A stretch of 60,511 nt of DNA from a virus. The notes beneath the pieces were generated by a model. It was not told the DNA's origin, made no database searches, and was given only the letters and a program-made list of their open reading frames with translations. The stretch lies in the IMG/VR virus record IMGVR_UViG_3300044991_001911, positions 1 through 60,511 of that record; one strand, 5' to 3'. Below are positions 59,654 to 60,511 of this stretch, in pieces. Made by a program: the position numbers and the translations under genes. Within the stretch, counting starts at the first letter, position 1, and every line of letters starts with the position of its first letter.

Positions 59654-59685
59654 TTTGATTAATTGAAAAGTTATTCATATCTTTG
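59654..59685 (+). promoter_or_regulatory. Promoter P2 of the RNA island
   Basis: TTTG 59654-59657, 20 nt, TATCTTTG 59678-59685. The predicted RNA (to about 59772) can form ACCAT/ATGGT or GACC/GGTC pairings but has no strong single hairpin. Confidence 0.8.
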
Positions 59686-59782
59686 TAAAACAATTGGAGA
59701 TAACCCCAAGACCATGAAAGAGGGTGTGTTATAAAATATGGTTTTTGACTTTGGTCATTAAAAAAATAAACACAAAATTTCT

Positions 59783-59824
59783 AAAAAAAGATTTGACAGT
59801 TCAAAAAAACTTTCTTATCTTTGT
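59783..59824 (+). repeat. Duplicate of the P1 promoter core
   Basis: These 42 nt match 59339-59380 with one difference (T for C just before the TATCTTTG element). It suggests recent duplication of promoter plus RNA, with divergent transcripts. Confidence 0.9.
59792..59823 (+). promoter_or_regulatory. Promoter P3 of the RNA island
   Basis: TTTG 59792-59795, 20 nt, TATCTTTG 59816-59823. It drives the compact RNA that starts near 59827. Confidence 0.85.
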
Positions 59825-59826
59825 AA

Positions 59827-59906
59827 ACCAAACGGGTAACACTATTTGGTCTTTAACAATCACCGAAATCAAATCTCACTATCGGTAGTAACAGAGTAAG
59901 ATTGTT
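59827..59906 (+). ncRNA. Compact structured small RNA
   Basis: Three perfect helices: ACCAAA/TTTGGT (59827-59832 with 59845-59850), AACAATC/GATTGTT (59855-59861 with 59900-59906) and inside it ACCGA/TCGGT (59862-59866 with 59882-59886). No long reading frame. Function unknown. Confidence 0.6.
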
Positions 59907-59926
59907 AGAAAAAAGTTTTATAAAAA

Positions 59927-59958
59927 TTTGACAGTGTCAAAACTTTCATCTACCTTTG
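59927..59958 (+). promoter_or_regulatory. Promoter P4 of the RNA island
   Basis: TTTG 59927-59930, 20 nt, TACCTTTG 59951-59958. It precedes a long hairpin and the large RNA. Confidence 0.8.
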
Positions 59959-59970
59959 TAAAACAATTGA

Positions 59971-60022
59971 AATGAAGGAAGGGTTAAAATCCCACTTCGG
60001 TAAGGTTGACCTTTCCTTCATT
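59971..60022 (+). ncRNA. Long hairpin RNA
   Basis: A 14-bp stem (AATGAAGGAAGGGT at 59971-59984 with ACCTTTCCTTCATT at 60009-60022, one G-U pair) encloses 24 nt that contain an ACTTCGGT (UUCG) mini-hairpin. It is followed directly by the large RNA. Confidence 0.65.
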
Positions 60023-60511
60023 AATATGAATTACGTTCTTTGAAAATATTATTATCCATTTAGATGTTGATATCAAGACCTTCGGGTTGACATTGAGACT
60101 AATTTAATAAACGATAATCGGCTGTATATGGTCGTCAAATAAACCTCGAAAGGGGGATAAAGTGAACCTGTTGTGTTAACAGGATTGCGGTTTCAGAAAT
60201 GGAACTCGAGTATACAAGTGACATATCATCCGACCTTGAGTATTGAGGGCGACGCTTTAGGGAAAGTGGTTGGATGGTTTGGGAATGTGGGTTCCTGAAC
60301 TGAGTTTGGAAAAACAATAAGAATAAGTCACAGGGGTCAAGCAAAAAATGTTGTTCCAACAATATTATTGCGGACTCCAATATTAGAGGGGACTTAAAAC
60401 CGAAAGGTAAGTTAGAGAACGAGTGGTGTCGCTACTAACCTTACAAAACATCTACCAAGGTGTTCGTTTGAAGTAATCTTAAAATATGGAGATAGGGATA
60501 TCTCACCGAGT
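60023..60511 (+). ncRNA. Large structured noncoding RNA, 3'-truncated by window
   Basis: No gene is seen for the last 490 bases. Helices include a UUCG hairpin (60078-60087), CCTC-GAAA-GGGG (60144-60155), CCTGTT/AACAGG (60167-60183), a 9-bp CATCCGACC/GGTTGGATG (60227-60235 with 60268-60276), an ACC-GAAA-GGT hairpin (60399-60408), and GTAAG-TTAG with CTAA-c-CTTAC (60407-60415 with 60435-60444). GNRA and UUCG loops with long-range pairing indicate a large folded RNA. The setting after phage tRNA genes resembles GOLLD and ROOL RNAs; I cannot identify the class. Confidence 0.55.

Noticed and set aside
60135-60380. 81-residue minus-strand frame in the large RNA
   Set aside because: No promoter or start context, low-complexity Leu/Ser content, and covers stable hairpins.
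60023-60511. Ribosomal RNA, tmRNA or RNase P RNA
   Set aside because: None of the conserved core sequences I know for these RNAs can be seen; structure alone does not support them.

Overview
The window is part of a large tailed phage of the T4-like myovirus type that infects a member of the Bacteroidota, probably Flavobacterium-like. It is AT-rich, tightly packed, has many 1-14 nt gene overlaps and contains no host genes. Phage evidence: gp46/gp47-type (SbcC/SbcD) recombination nuclease genes, a T4-like primase, a RuvC-like resolvase, a lysis amidase, LTDxGR-type and collagen-like virion proteins, a GIY-YIG homing nuclease and phage-type DNA methylases. Host evidence: seven promoters fit the Bacteroidota form TTTG, 20-21 nt, TAnnTTTG; the phage sigma factor resembles Bacteroidota RpoD; one fiber has SprB-like repeats; starts are A-rich without strong Shine-Dalgarno sites.

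Layout. 1-1381 is the 3' end of a collagen-like Gly-Ser-Ser/Gly-Thr-Ser fiber gene. 1409-10863 is a sugar locus: a GT4 plus TibC-type heptosyltransferase fusion on the minus strand, then ten plus-strand genes (four paralogous glycosyltransferase-like proteins, a short sugar aminotransferase, two acetyltransferases, two methyltransferases). 11177-23591 holds five giant or paired virion proteins with LamG, SprB-like and Thr/Pro mucin-like linkers, and an LTDxGR structural protein. 23670-33861 is the DNA metabolism and regulation block: RuvC, primase, PD-(D/E)XK nuclease, SbcD, SbcC, sigma factor. 33931-37015 looks like a lysis/envelope cassette (membrane proteins, amidase, overlapping spanin-like pair). 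37018-45003 mixes head-associated proteins, an Hc1-like histone, DnaJ and an adenine methylase. 45030-53803 holds thioredoxin, glutaredoxin, a PcfJ-like protein, the GIY-YIG nuclease and many unknowns. 54027-55936 encodes a DUF3310 protein, an APS-kinase-like protein, a nucleotidyltransferase and a DNA methylase. 55995-59196 has a structural protein, a peptidoglycan-binding protein, a DHH phosphoesterase and a DUF192 protein. 59197-60511 is a noncoding RNA island.

Two promoter classes are visible. TAnnTTTG promoters (host-like, presumably early/middle) precede the replication and recombination genes and the RNA island. A second motif, TATTTATN, with no -35 element, precedes virion-type genes and fits a T4-style late promoter. 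In both classes several genes have the start codon only 3-4 nt after the motif, which predicts leaderless mRNAs. Four genes with the late motif, and two following genes, encode proteins whose first 5-25 residues end in (I/L)-x-E, like the T4 capsid-targeting peptides removed by the prohead protease; these may be internal head proteins delivered with the DNA.

The two most unusual regions are (a) the sugar locus beside Ser/Thr-rich fibers, which suggests the phage glycosylates its own virion proteins, and (b) the right-end RNA island: five near-identical promoter cores, an initiator-type tRNA, a second CAT-anticodon tRNA, several compact hairpin RNAs, and the first 490 nt of a large structured RNA that runs off the window. 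Functions given for unrecognised genes are limited to what can be seen; no database search was possible.
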